Notes: a model not told the origin generated them from the letters alone. A DNA stretch of 64,000 nucleotides from Aquabacterium sp. OR-4 (GCF_025290835.2 NZ_JAOCQD020000003.1:783688-847687); one strand, 5' to 3'; positions 32,835-41,991 are shown, numbered from the stretch's first letter. Translations and numbers: made by a program.

Positions 32835-34426
32835 GCGGCGTCACGCTGTTCGTGCCGCGCGACTCGGCCGCGCTGGCCGCCGGCGCCGACGAGGTGGCCG
32901 CGGCCCTGGCCGCCGAATGTGCCCGCCGCGGCATGGCCATCCACATCGTTCGCAACGGCTCGCGTGGCCTGCTGTGGCTGGAGCCGCTGGTCGAGGTGGC
33001 CACGCCGCAGGGCCGCATCGCCTACGGCCCGGTGATGCCCGAAGACGTGCCGGGCCTGCTGGATGCCGGGCTGCTGCAGGGCGGGGCGCATGCGCTGCGC
33101 CATGGCATCACCGAGCAGATGCCGTATCTGGCGCTGCAGGAGCGGCTCACCTTCCGCCGCGTGGGCCTCGGCGATCCGCTGAGCCTGGACGACTACGCCG
33201 CGCACGAGGGCTGGGCTGGCTTGAAGCGGGCGCTGGGCCTGGACAGCGCGGCCCTGCTGCACGAGGTCACGCACTCGGGCCTGCGCGGGCGCGGCGGCGC
33301 GGCCTTTCCGGCCGGCATCAAGTGGCGCACCGTGGCGCACGCCCTGGCCGATCAGCCGGCAGCGCAGAAGTACGTGGTCTGCAATGCCGACGAGGGCGAC
33401 TCGGGCACCTTCAGCGACCGCATGCTGATCGAGGGCGACCCCTACCAGCTGATCGAGGGCATGGCCATCGCCGCGCTGGCCGTGGGTGCCACCCGGGGTG
33501 TGGTCTACATCCGCAGCGAGTACCCGCAGGCCCTGGCCACGATGGACGAGGCCATCCGCCGCGCCACCGCCGCCGGCTGGCTGGGCGCGCGCATGGCCGG
33601 CAGCGACCACGCCTTTCACCTCGAGACCCGCCAGGCCGCCGGCTCCTATGTGTGCGGCGAAGAGACGGCGATGCTCGAAAGCATCGAGGGCAAGCGCGGC
33701 ATCGTGCGCGCCAAGCCGCCGCTGCCGGCGCTGCAAGGCCTGTTCGGCCAGCCCACCGTGATCAACAACGTGATCACCTTCGCCAGCGTGCCGGTGATCC
33801 TGGCGCGCGGCGCGCAGTTCTACCGCGACTACGGCGTGGGCCGCTCGCACGGCACGCTGCCCTTCCAGCTGGCCGGCAACATCCGGCACGGCGGCCTGGT
33901 GGAGAAAGCCTTCGGCCTGACGCTGCGCGAGCTGGTCTACGGCTTTGGCGGCGGCACGCGCAGCGGCCGGCCCATCAAGGCCATCCAGGTGGGCGGGCCG
34001 CTGGGCGCCTATGTGCCCGAGTCGCAATGGGATGTGCCGCTCGACTACGAGGCCTACACGGCCATCGGCGCGGTGCTGGGCCATGGCGGCATCGTGGTGC
34101 ACGACGACACCGCCGATCTGGCCCGGCTGGCGCGCTATGCGATGGACTTCTGCGCCATCGAGAGCTGCGGCAAGTGCACGCCCTGCCGCATCGGCAGCAC
34201 GCGCGGCGTGGAGGTGATCGACCGCATCACCCGCAGCCAGGGCAGCCAGCGCGCGCAGCAGGTGGAACTGCTGCGCGACCTGTGCGACACCATGCTGCAG
34301 GGCAGCCTGTGCGCCATGGGCGGCATGACGCCGTACCCGGTGCTGTCGGCCCTGAACCACTACCCGCAGGATTTCGGCCTGGCGCCCGAGGGCGCCACAG
34401 CCACAGCCCAGTCCACCGCGGCCTGA
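32831..34426 (+). CDS. fdsB: NAD-dependent formate dehydrogenase beta subunit
   Basis: 531 residues from the ATG at 32831, overlapping the fdsG stop by 4 bases. NuoF-like: thioredoxin-like N-terminus, then GLRGRGGAAFPAGIKW and NADEGDSGTFSDRMLIEGDPYQLIEGM (FMN/NADH site), QAAGSYVCGEETAMLESIEG, and the C-terminal 4Fe-4S motif FCAIESCGKCTPCRIGSTRGVE with a fourth Cys in LQGSLCAMGG. It reduces NAD with electrons from formate, delivered through FdsG and FdsA. The protein acts in the cytoplasm. Confidence 0.95.
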   Translation: MSGVTLFVPRDSAALAAGADEVAAALAAECARRGMAIHIVRNGSRGLLWLEPLVEVATPQGRIAYGPVMPEDVPGLLDAGLLQGGAHALRHGITEQMPYLALQERLTFRRVGLGDPLSLDDYAAHEGWAGLKRALGLDSAALLHEVTHSGLRGRGGAAFPAGIKWRTVAHALADQPAAQKYVVCNADEGDSGTFSDRMLIEGDPYQLIEGMAIAALAVGATRGVVYIRSEYPQALATMDEAIRRATAAGWLGARMAGSDHAFHLETRQAAGSYVCGEETAMLESIEGKRGIVRAKPPLPALQGLFGQPTVINNVITFASVPVILARGAQFYRDYGVGRSHGTLPFQLAGNIRHGGLVEKAFGLTLRELVYGFGGGTRSGRPIKAIQVGGPLGAYVPESQWDVPLDYEAYTAIGAVLGHGGIVVHDDTADLARLARYAMDFCAIESCGKCTPCRIGSTRGVEVIDRITRSQGSQRAQQVELLRDLCDTMLQGSLCAMGGMTPYPVLSALNHYPQDFGLAPEGATATAQSTAA

Positions 34427-34448
34427 CCGAACGAGGCACAAGCTGACC

Positions 34449-37400
34449 ATGCTGCACCACCACGCTCCCGAGATCGATCACGGCACGCCGGCCCGCGAGT
34501 CGGCCGAAACGGTTGAACTGCACATCGATGGCCAGCAGGTCAGCGTGCCGCGCGGCACCTCGCTGATGCGCGCTGCCGTCGAGGCCGGCATCCAGGTGCC
34601 CAAGCTGTGCGCCACCGACAGCCTCGAACCCTTTGGCTCGTGCCGGCTGTGCCTGGTGGAGATTGCCGGCCGCAAGGGCACGCCGGCCAGCTGCACCACC
34701 CTGGCCGAGGCCGGCATGGTGGTGCGCACCCAGAGCCCCGCGCTGCAGCGCCTGCGCCGCAACGTGATGGAGCTCTACATCAGCGACCACCCGCTCGACT
34801 GCCTGACCTGCAGCGCCAACGGCGACTGCGAGCTGCAAACCCAGGCCGGCGTGGTGGGCCTGCGCAATGTGCGCTACGGCAATGCCGGCCAGGCCGTGGC
34901 CGGCGTGACCGGCGCCAACCACTGCGATCTGACCCAGGACACCTCGAACCCCTATTTCACGTACGACGCGTCCAAGTGCATCGTCTGCAACCGCTGCGTG
35001 CGCGCCTGCGAGGAAGTGCAGGGCACGTTTGCGCTCACCATCTCCGGCCGCGGCTTCGACAGCCGCGTCACCGCGGGCCAGGGCGGCAGCTTCATGCAAA
35101 GCGACTGCGTGAGCTGCGGCGCCTGCGTGCAGGCCTGCCCCACGGCCACGCTGCAGGAAAAAAGCGTGATCGAGCTGGGCCAGCCCGAGCACAGCGTGGT
35201 CACCACCTGTGCCTATTGCGGCGTGGGCTGCGGCTTCAAGGCCGAAGTCAAATTGCACCCCCCATCCCCCCTGGGGGGGGCAATCGTCTTGGGGCGGCCC
35301 AGCGACGGCTGGGGCAACACCGTGGTGCGCATGACGCCGTGGAAGGACGGCCAGGCCAACGAGGGCCACTCGTGCGTGAAGGGCCGCTTTGCCTGGAGCT
35401 ATGCCACGCACAAGGACCGCATCACCAAGCCGATGATCCGCGCCAAGATCACCGACCCCTGGCGCGAGGTGAGCTGGGACGAGGCCATCGGCCACGCCGC
35501 GTCGGAGTTCAAGCGCATCCAGGCCCGGCACGGCAAGAACGCCGTGGGTGGCATCACCAGCAGCCGTTGCACCAACGAAGAGGTGTACCTGGTGCAAAAG
35601 CTGATCCGTGCAGCCTTCGGCACCAACAACGTCGACACCTGCGCCCGGGTCTGCCATTCGCCCACCGGCTACGGCATGGGCCAGACCTTCGGCACCTCGG
35701 CCGGCACGCAGACCTTTGCCAGCGTGGCCCGGGCCGATGTGATCATCGTCATCGGCGCCAACCCCAGCGACGCGCACCCGGTGTTCGCCTCGCGCATGAA
35801 GCGCCGGCTGCGGCAGGGCGCGCGCCTGGTGGTCATCGATCCGCGCCGCATCGACCTGGTCGATTCGCCCCATGTGCGTGCCGACCACCACCTGGCACTG
35901 AAGCCCGGCACCAATGTGGCGGTGATCACGGCCATGGCGCATGTGGTGGTCACCGAAGGCCTGGTCAACGAGGCCTATGTGGCCGAGCGTTGCGATGCCA
36001 AGAGCTTCCATGAGTGGCGCGAGTTCGTCGCGCGGCCCGAGAACTCGCCCGAGGCCTTCGAGGCCGTCACCGGCGTGCCGGCGGCCGAGCTGCGGGGCGC
36101 CGCACGCCTGTATGCGCAAGGCCCCAACTCGGCCATCTACTACGGCCTGGGCGTGACCGAGCATGCGCAGGGCAGCACCATGGTCATCGGCATCGCCAAC
36201 CTGGCCATGGCCTGCGGCATGGTCGGGCGCGACGGCGTGGGCGTGAACCCGCTGCGCGGCCAGAACAATGTGCAGGGCAGCTGCGACATGGGCAGCTTTC
36301 CGCACGAGCTGCCGGGCTACCGCCACATCAGCGACACCACGGTGCGCAGCCAGTTCGAGGCCGCCTGGGGCGTCACGCTCGACCCCGAGCCGGGCCTGCG
36401 CATCCCCAACATGTTTGACGCCGCGCTGTCGGGCAGCTTCAAGGGCCTGTACTGCCAGGGCGAGGACATCGCGCAGAGCGACCCCAACACCCAGCATGTG
36501 TCGGCCGCGCTCGAGGCCATGGAATGCATCGTGGTGCAGGACATCTTCCTCAACGAGACCGCCAAGTTCGCCCATGTGCTGCTGCCGGGCAGCAGCTTTC
36601 TCGAGAAGGACGGCACCTTCACCAATGCCGAGCGGCGCATCAGCCGGGTGCGCCAGGTGATGCCGCCACTGGCCGGCCTGGCCGATTGGGAAGTGACCAT
36701 GAAGCTCAGCACGGCGCTGGGCTACCCGATGCACTACGCGCACCCCGAGGCCATCATGGCCGAGATCGCGGCGCTGACGCCCAGCTTTGCCGGCGTCAAC
36801 TACGCCAAGATCGAGCGCCTGGGCAGCGTGCAGTGGCCCTGCAATGCCAGCACCGACGAGGCCGGCACGGCCATCATGCACCGCGAGCGTTTTGTGCGCG
36901 GCAAGGGCCGCTTCTTCAACACCCAGTACGTGCCCAGTGACGAGAAGGTGACCCAGCGCTTCCCGCTGCTGCTGACCACCGGCCGCATCCTGAGCCAGTA
37001 CAACGTGGGCGCGCAGACCCGGCGCACGCCCAACAACCAGTGGCACGACGAAGACCGGCTCGACATCCACCCGCACGACGCCGAGTTGCGCGGCATTGCC
37101 GATGGCGACTGGGTGGGCATCTCCAGCCGCGCCGGCCAGACCGTGCAGCGCGCCCGCGTGAGCGAGCGCATGCAGCCGGGCGTGGTGTGGACCACCTTTC
37201 ACTTCCCCGAGAGCGGCGCCAACGTCATCACCACCGACAGCTCCGACTGGGCCACCAACTGCCCCGAGTACAAGGTCACCGCGGTGCAGGTCAGCAAGGT
37301 GATGCAGCCGTCCGTCGCCGCCGGGTCGCCCCAAGGCGTCGACACCCCCTCGGGGGGCGACCGGCACGGCGTGCCGGTCTGGGGGCGATCTCCCTGGCAG

Positions 37401-37487
37401 GCCGAGTACGCCGACTTCAACCGCACGCAGCTGGCGCTGGCCGAGCAGGCGCAGCACGCGGTGTCGCAACCGGTGACCGCCAAGTGA
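34449..37487 (+). CDS. fdsA: NAD-dependent formate dehydrogenase catalytic alpha subunit
   Basis: 1012 residues, longer than the usual ~960. Domains in order: 2Fe-2S (KLCATDSLEPFGSCRLCLVE), His/Cys 4Fe-4S (HPLDCLTCSANGDCEL), two ferredoxin-type clusters (CIVCNRCVRACEE, CVSCGACVQACPT), the FdhF-type 4Fe-4S (CAYCGVGCGFKAE), the Mo-bis-MGD catalytic domain with the Mo-ligand Cys in VDTCARVCHSPTGYG, and the C-terminal barrel. Oxidises formate to CO2. Two extra stretches, residues ~267-289 and ~957-982, are made of palindromic GC-rich DNA inserted in frame. FdhD and FdsD follow. Confidence 0.95.
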   Translation: MLHHHAPEIDHGTPARESAETVELHIDGQQVSVPRGTSLMRAAVEAGIQVPKLCATDSLEPFGSCRLCLVEIAGRKGTPASCTTLAEAGMVVRTQSPALQRLRRNVMELYISDHPLDCLTCSANGDCELQTQAGVVGLRNVRYGNAGQAVAGVTGANHCDLTQDTSNPYFTYDASKCIVCNRCVRACEEVQGTFALTISGRGFDSRVTAGQGGSFMQSDCVSCGACVQACPTATLQEKSVIELGQPEHSVVTTCAYCGVGCGFKAEVKLHPPSPLGGAIVLGRPSDGWGNTVVRMTPWKDGQANEGHSCVKGRFAWSYATHKDRITKPMIRAKITDPWREVSWDEAIGHAASEFKRIQARHGKNAVGGITSSRCTNEEVYLVQKLIRAAFGTNNVDTCARVCHSPTGYGMGQTFGTSAGTQTFASVARADVIIVIGANPSDAHPVFASRMKRRLRQGARLVVIDPRRIDLVDSPHVRADHHLALKPGTNVAVITAMAHVVVTEGLVNEAYVAERCDAKSFHEWREFVARPENSPEAFEAVTGVPAAELRGAARLYAQGPNSAIYYGLGVTEHAQGSTMVIGIANLAMACGMVGRDGVGVNPLRGQNNVQGSCDMGSFPHELPGYRHISDTTVRSQFEAAWGVTLDPEPGLRIPNMFDAALSGSFKGLYCQGEDIAQSDPNTQHVSAALEAMECIVVQDIFLNETAKFAHVLLPGSSFLEKDGTFTNAERRISRVRQVMPPLAGLADWEVTMKLSTALGYPMHYAHPEAIMAEIAALTPSFAGVNYAKIERLGSVQWPCNASTDEAGTAIMHRERFVRGKGRFFNTQYVPSDEKVTQRFPLLLTTGRILSQYNVGAQTRRTPNNQWHDEDRLDIHPHDAELRGIADGDWVGISSRAGQTVQRARVSERMQPGVVWTTFHFPESGANVITTDSSDWATNCPEYKVTAVQVSKVMQPSVAAGSPQGVDTPSGGDRHGVPVWGRSPWQAEYADFNRTQLALAEQAQHAVSQPVTAK
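35247..35321. repeat. In-frame palindromic insertion 1 in fdsA
   Basis: An extra ~75 bp with a C6/G8 palindrome (35253-35283, TTGC...GCAA ends) between GFKAE and VVRM, where FdsA relatives have only a few residues. It encodes a Pro/Gly-rich loop beside the 4Fe-4S cluster. Boundaries are approximate. Confidence 0.65.
37312..37395. repeat. In-frame palindromic insertion 2 in fdsA
   Basis: About 80 bp between MQPS and WQAEYADF. It contains the perfect palindrome ACCGGCAC-GGC-GTGCCGGT (37360-37378), flanked by TCGCCCC and GGGGGCGA ends and a CCCCCT/GGGGGG core. It resembles intergenic repeats common in this bacterial group. Boundaries are approximate. Confidence 0.7.
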
Positions 37488-38377
37488 AGCCCATGGACGC
37501 GCCGCTGCCGCCCCCTGGTGCCCGCCTGGCCGAGGTGCTGGCGCGCCGCGACGGCCAGGCCGTGCGGCAGGCCGATGCGCTGGCCGAGGAGCTGCCGGTG
37601 GCCCTGGTGTTCAACGGCATCACGCATGCCGTGATGCTGGCCACGCCCACCGACCTGGCCGACTTTGCACTCGGCTTCGGCCTCACCGAAGGCCTGCTCG
37701 CGCAGGCCGGCGAGCTGTACGGCGTGGACGAGGTGCGCGTGGATCACGGCATCGAGCTGAGGCTGCAGGTGGCCTCGGCCTGCGAATGGCGGCTCAAGGA
37801 GCGCCGCCGCACGCTGGCCGGCCGCACCGGCTGCGGCCTGTGCGGCACCGACAGCCTGGCCCAGGTGCGCCAGGTGCTGCCCGTGCTGCCGGCGGTGGCC
37901 TTGCAGCCCGCCGCGCTGGGCCGCGCGCAGCGCGATCTGCGCCAGTGGCAGCGCCTGCAGCAAAGCACCGGCGCCACCCATGCCGCGGCCTGGTGCGCCG
38001 CCGATGGCACGGTGGGCGTGGTGCGCGAGGACGTGGGCCGCCACAACGCGCTCGACAAGCTGGTGGGCGCGCTGCAGCGCGGCCCGCAGGCGCTGTCGGC
38101 CGCTGCGGTGGCGCAGGGCTTTGTCTGCATCACCAGCCGCGCCAGTTTCGAGATGGTGCAAAAGACCGCACGCGCCGGCGTCTCGGCGCTGGCCGCGGTG
38201 TCGGCACCCACGGCCCTGGCGGTGGACACCGCCTGGGCCTGCGGCCTGCTGCTGGCCGGTTTTGTGCGCGGCGACGACCTGGTGGCCTACAGCTTCAGCG
38301 AGCGCCTGGGCCTGCCGGCGCTGCCGCCCCCCACACCGTCGGTGGCCGCAGCCTGCGCTGCCACCGGCCAGCCTTGA
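37484..38377 (+). CDS. fdhD: Formate dehydrogenase sulfurtransferase FdhD
   Basis: 297 residues from the GTG at 37484, overlapping the fdsA stop as GTGA (ATG 37493 is the alternative). FdhD signature: EELPVALVFNGITHAVMLATPTDLADFALGFGLTEG, RTGCGLCGTDSL with the Cys-x-x-Cys that carries the persulfide, ATHAAAWC, VREDVGRHNALDKLVGAL and FVCITSRASFEMVQKTARAGV. It transfers sulfur from IscS to the molybdenum cofactor of FdsA, which is needed for activity. It sits between fdsA and fdsD in the usual fds order. Confidence 0.93.
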   Translation: MKPMDAPLPPPGARLAEVLARRDGQAVRQADALAEELPVALVFNGITHAVMLATPTDLADFALGFGLTEGLLAQAGELYGVDEVRVDHGIELRLQVASACEWRLKERRRTLAGRTGCGLCGTDSLAQVRQVLPVLPAVALQPAALGRAQRDLRQWQRLQQSTGATHAAAWCAADGTVGVVREDVGRHNALDKLVGALQRGPQALSAAAVAQGFVCITSRASFEMVQKTARAGVSALAAVSAPTALAVDTAWACGLLLAGFVRGDDLVAYSFSERLGLPALPPPTPSVAAACAATGQP

Positions 38378-38388
38378 GCGAGCACACG

Positions 38389-38613
38389 ATGGATCTGGAC
38401 AACCTGGTGCTGATGGCCAACCGCATCGGCCAGTTCTTCGAGGCCATGCCCGATCGGCAGGAGGCCGTGGACGGCATCGCCACCCACATCCGCAAGTTCT
38501 GGGAGCCGCGCATGCGCCACGAACTGGCCGCCGCCATCGCCGACGGCCGGGCAGGGCAACTGCGACCGTTGGTGGCCGAGGCCCTGGCGGCGCGGCCCGA
38601 GGTGCTGGCCTGA
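38389..38613 (+). CDS. fdsD: Formate dehydrogenase delta subunit / maturation factor
   Basis: 74 residues from the ATG at 38389. It matches the small FdsD pattern: LDNLVLMANRIGQFFEAMPDRQEAVDGIATHIRKFWEPRMRHELA, with the conserved MANxIGxFF and HIRKFWxPRMR blocks. FdsD is needed for insertion or maintenance of the bis-MGD cofactor in FdsA. Last gene of the operon; it is followed by two copies of a palindromic element. Confidence 0.92.
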   Translation: MDLDNLVLMANRIGQFFEAMPDRQEAVDGIATHIRKFWEPRMRHELAAAIADGRAGQLRPLVAEALAARPEVLA

Positions 38614-38619
38614 GAGGCC

Positions 38620-38763
38620 GGCCCGCGACCCGCCCGGCGGGTGGTCTGGCGTACACGCCAGACCGGGTGCCTCAACACCGCGGGCCAGCGCCGGGCCGCT
38701 CCCAAGCAGGCCCGCGACCCGCCCGGCGGGTGGTCTGGCGTACGCGCCAGACCGGGTGCCTCA
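38620..38763. repeat. Two 55-bp palindromic repeat units after the fds operon
   Basis: Units at 38620-38674 and 38709-38763, 54 of 55 bases identical. Each carries CCCGCC/GGCGGG and a longer dyad GGTCTGGCGT-AC-ACGCCAGACC (perfect in copy 1, one change in copy 2). Copy 2 ends exactly at the stop codon of the convergent enoyl-CoA hydratase gene (38761-38763). It may act as a bidirectional terminator. Confidence 0.9.
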
Positions 38764-39564
38764 TGACCCCTTGAACACCGGCTTGCGCTTCTCGAGGAAC
38801 GAGGCGCCGCCCTCGGCGGCGTCGGCGCTGTCGCCGGCCACATGCTGGTGGGCGGCTTCCATCTGCAGGGCCTCGGCATAGCTCTGCTGCAGCGAGCGCG
38901 CCACGCCCTTGCGGATCAGGCCCAGGGCCAGCGTGGGGCCGGCGGCCAGGCGCTGGGCCAGGGCCTGCACCTGGCCGGCAAACTCGGCCTCGTCGACCGC
39001 GCGGTAGATCAGGCCCCATTGTTCGGCCTGCTCGGCCGGGATGCGCTCGCCCAGCATCATCATCTGCATCGCGCGGGCCTTGCCCACCAGGCGCGGCAGC
39101 ATCCAGGTGGCGCCGCCATCGGGCACCAGGCCGATGTTGACGAAGGCCTCGAGAAAGTAGGCCGTGCGGCTGGCGATGACAAAGTCGCCGGCCAGCGCCA
39201 GTGAGGCGCCGATGCCCGCGGCCACGCCGTTGACCGCGCAGATCACCGGCATCGGCAGTTCGGACAATGCCAGCATGGTCGGGCCGTACTGCTCGGTCAG
39301 GGCCTTGAAGGCGCCGGCACCGCGGGTCTGGTTGCCCGACAGCACCCGGCCCTGCAGATCGGCACCGCTGCAGAACGCACGGCCCTCGCCGGTGATCACC
39401 AGCGCACGCGCGCCAGCGCCCGGCAGGGCCTGCAGCGCGGTGCGGATCTCGCCGAACATGGCCGGCGGGGCGGCGTTCAGGCGCTCGGGGCGGTTCAGGG
39501 TGATCGTGGCCACCGTGCCGTCAAGGGCAAGGCGGATGGTCTCGAAGCTGGGCAGGGGGCTCAT
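38761..39564 (-). CDS. Enoyl-CoA hydratase/isomerase, PaaG-like
   Basis: 267 residues from the ATG at 39564. Crotonase blocks: TITLNRPERLNAAPPAMFGEI, ALVITGEGRAFCSGADLQGRVL (oxyanion hole), PVICAVNGVAAGIGASLALAGDFVIASRTAYFLEAFVNIGLVPDGGATWMLPRLVG. The second Gly-rich block and the DGGATW sequence resemble PaaG-type 2-(1,2-epoxyphenyl)acetyl-CoA isomerases, but the assignment below the family level is uncertain. The stop codon lies inside a 55-bp palindromic repeat. It follows a TctC-type gene on the same strand. Confidence 0.9.
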   Translation of the reverse strand: MSPLPSFETIRLALDGTVATITLNRPERLNAAPPAMFGEIRTALQALPGAGARALVITGEGRAFCSGADLQGRVLSGNQTRGAGAFKALTEQYGPTMLALSELPMPVICAVNGVAAGIGASLALAGDFVIASRTAYFLEAFVNIGLVPDGGATWMLPRLVGKARAMQMMMLGERIPAEQAEQWGLIYRAVDEAEFAGQVQALAQRLAAGPTLALGLIRKGVARSLQQSYAEALQMEAAHQHVAGDSADAAEGGASFLEKRKPVFKGS

Positions 39565-39757
39565 CGGTCGGTCTCCTGGGCGGCCTGGGGCCGCATGGGT
39601 GTGGGCTGCCGCAGCGGCAGTGCGCCGGCAGCGTAAGTGTGCCCGTGGCGAGTGGCTGTCACGCGGCGGACGCGGCAGGGCAGGGCGCCGCAGGCCGGAT
39701 GTGGATGGGGCCTTGGCCGAAGGGCGTTGAGCGGGCGTTGGCGAGGGCGCAACCGCT

Positions 39758-40834
39758 TCAGCCGCTGCGCGCCTCGGCCAGGGCCGGGCCCAGGCGGCGC
39801 ACCAGTGCGCCGCGGCGCTGCCACTCGTCGTGCACGCGGGCGCTGAACTCGGCGCGGCTCCAGGCCAGCGGCTGGTTGTCGGCCGACAGCAGGCGGGCAC
39901 GCCAGGCCTCGTCGGCGGTGGCGCTGCGCAGGGCCTGGTGCATGGCATCCAGCAGCGCGGCCGGCGTGCTGCCGGGCGCAAACAGGCCGAATGTCGATGC
40001 CAGGTTGGCCTCGGCAAAGCCCGCCTGGGCCAGCGTGGGCACACCGGGCAGGCTGGCCAGCGGGGCGTCGGCGCCCACGGCCAGGGCCTTCAGGCGGCCC
40101 TGGCGCACCAGGGCCAGCTGGGCCGGCGCCACGTTGCTCGACAGCAGCTCGAACTGGCCACCCAGCGCATCGCTGATCTGCTGGCCGCCGCCCTTGTAGG
40201 GCACATGCACGATCGGCGCGCCGCTGGCCAGGCGCACCGCCTCCAGCGCCAGATGGCCGGTGGTGGCCAGGCCTGAGCTGGCCCAGCGCAGCGGCTGGCC
40301 CAGGCGCTGGGCCTCGGCCAGTGCGGCGGCCAGCGAGGCGCTGGCCAGCGCCGGCGTGCCCACCACCAGCAGCGGCACGGTCATCACCGCGCACAGCGGC
40401 TGGATGTCGCGCAGCGGGTCGTAGCGCAGCCGGCCCAGGTGTGGCGACACGCTGAGCGGGCTGGTGGCGCTGAACACCAGCTCATGGCCCTCGGGCCCGG
40501 CGCGGGCCAGCCATTCCATCGCCAGCGTGCCGCCGGCGCCGGGCAGGTGCTCCACCAGCACCGGCACACCCAGCTGGGCATTCAGCCGCGCGGCCAGGGC
40601 GCGCAAGACCTCGTCGCTGACCCCGCCGGGCGGATAGGCCGAGCGCAGCCGCAGCGGCCGCTGCGGCCATGGCGTGCGTGCCAGGCTGGCCCCGCCGGCC
40701 CCGCCGGCCCCGCCTGCCGTTGCGGCCGTGGCGGCCTGGGCCGTGACGGTGCCGGCCCAGGCGGCCGCCGCCACGCCGGCCCCCAGCGCGCTGCGCAGCC
40801 ATGCACGGCGGCCCGCTCGCCCTGGCGCGTTCAC
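39758..40834 (-). CDS. Bug/TctC-family substrate-binding protein
   Basis: 358 residues from the GTG at 40834 (MNAPGRAGRRAWLRSALGAG), which begins a Tat-like signal sequence (RRAW, then an Ala-rich stretch). Mature part: WPQRPLRLRSAYPPGGVSDEVLRALAARL, VLVEHLPGAGGTLAMEWLARAGPEGHEL, VHVPYKGGGQQISDALGGQFELLSSN, PTLAQAGFAEANLASTFGLFAP. Periplasmic binding of a carboxylate is expected. Located between a LysR regulator and an enoyl-CoA hydratase, all on one strand, so it may serve import of an aromatic or fatty acid for the CoA pathway. Confidence 0.9.
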   Translation of the reverse strand: MNAPGRAGRRAWLRSALGAGVAAAAWAGTVTAQAATAATAGGAGGAGGASLARTPWPQRPLRLRSAYPPGGVSDEVLRALAARLNAQLGVPVLVEHLPGAGGTLAMEWLARAGPEGHELVFSATSPLSVSPHLGRLRYDPLRDIQPLCAVMTVPLLVVGTPALASASLAAALAEAQRLGQPLRWASSGLATTGHLALEAVRLASGAPIVHVPYKGGGQQISDALGGQFELLSSNVAPAQLALVRQGRLKALAVGADAPLASLPGVPTLAQAGFAEANLASTFGLFAPGSTPAALLDAMHQALRSATADEAWRARLLSADNQPLAWSRAEFSARVHDEWQRRGALVRRLGPALAEARSG

Positions 40835-40892
40835 TGGACGACCCTGCGTGCTGTGCGCTGCGGGATTCGCGCTGGGAAGCGGCCCGGCGCGC

Positions 40893-41828
40893 TCATGCCA
40901 CGGCGCGGCGTGGCCGCGTGGCGAGGGCACGCGCGGTTTCGCGTGCGGTGGCGCAAAAGCGCTGCACCAGGGGCGAGGCATCGCCGCTGCGGTGCACCAG
41001 GGTCAGCGGCGCATCCAGGCGCTCGGCGCGGGTCAGGGCGCGGTAGGCCACCGAGCCGGCGTGCACGCCCTTCATCGAGGCCGGCACCAGCGACAGGCCT
41101 TCGCCCGAGGCCACCAGGTTCAGATTGGTCAGCATGCGGTCGACCTCGGCCACCACCTGCACCGCGATGCCCTGCAGCTCGAGGCTGCGCAGCAGGTTGG
41201 CATACAGGCCGGGCGCGCCGGGGCGGCGGGCCAGGATCAGGCGCTCGCCGGCCAGCGCGGCCAGCGGCACCGGCTGGTGCGCGCGGTAACGGCGCGCCAG
41301 TGCATGGTCGATCGGCAGCGCCAGCATGGCCGGCTCGGTGAGCAGGGTGTCGAAGGCCAGGCCCGGCGGCGTGGCCACCGGCACGCGCAGAAAGGCGGCA
41401 TGCAGCGCGCCGCCATCGACCCGCTCGGTCAGCTCGGCGGCGCTGGCCTCGGCAATGCGCAGCTCCACCTGCGGATGGGCACGGCGCCAGTCGCGCAGCA
41501 GGGTGGGCGTGAAGGCGTGTGCGGCGGCCGAGCTGGTGATGCCCACGGCCAGCACGCCGGCCGTGCCGGCCGACACGCGCTGCATGTCGTCCATCAGCTG
41601 CTGGTGCACCTCGAGCAGGCGGCGCGCGCGCGGCAGCAGCTCGCGCCCGGCATCGGTGAGCGCCACCCCGCGCGGGTGGCGCAGGAACAGCGGCGTGCCC
41701 AGCGTGCCCTCGATGGCGCGGATCTGCTGGCTCAGCGGCGGTTGCTGCAGGCCCAGCGTGGCCGCTGCGCGGGTCATGTGGCCCGCCTCGGCCACGGCGA
41801 CAAAGTAGCGCAGTTGGCGCAGGTCCAT
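40893..41828 (-). CDS. LysR-family regulator
   Basis: 311 residues from the ATG at 41828. DNA-binding domain: MDLRQLRYFVAVAEAGHMTRAAATLGLQQPPLSQQIRAIEGTLGTPLFLRHPRG, with the QPPLSQQIRxLE pattern of the BenM/CatM-type branch. Effector domain: VLAVGITSSAAAHAFTPTLLRDWRRAHPQVELRIAEAS. The BenM/CatM branch typically controls aromatic and carboxylic acid genes. Probably regulates the TctC and hydratase genes downstream. The lipoprotein hydrolase gene diverges ~160 bp away. Confidence 0.92.
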   Translation of the reverse strand: MDLRQLRYFVAVAEAGHMTRAAATLGLQQPPLSQQIRAIEGTLGTPLFLRHPRGVALTDAGRELLPRARRLLEVHQQLMDDMQRVSAGTAGVLAVGITSSAAAHAFTPTLLRDWRRAHPQVELRIAEASAAELTERVDGGALHAAFLRVPVATPPGLAFDTLLTEPAMLALPIDHALARRYRAHQPVPLAALAGERLILARRPGAPGLYANLLRSLELQGIAVQVVAEVDRMLTNLNLVASGEGLSLVPASMKGVHAGSVAYRALTRAERLDAPLTLVHRSGDASPLVQRFCATARETARALATRPRRAVA

Positions 41829-41991
41829 ATGGCAAAGGTATCGAAATCGGTTCTTGCCCATATTTGACGCTATGCCGGGTGCCGGCCACCATCCGCGAAT
41901 GCCCTTGCACCGCACCCTGATTCGCCCCGTCGGCCCGACTGGCGGCACGGCCTCCACCGGCCTCAATGGCCCTACTGGCCTCACTGGCCCC

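Noticed and set aside
34227..37469. Very long open frame antisense to fdsA (and similar ones antisense to 42016-44976 and 4413-6785)
   Set aside because: High-GC shadows of real genes; composition is His/Arg/Gly-rich with no recognizable domain.
41840..41991. N-terminal extension of the lipoprotein hydrolase from an earlier ATG
   Set aside because: Encodes Gly-Pro-Thr repeats and would place the lipobox too far from the N-terminus.
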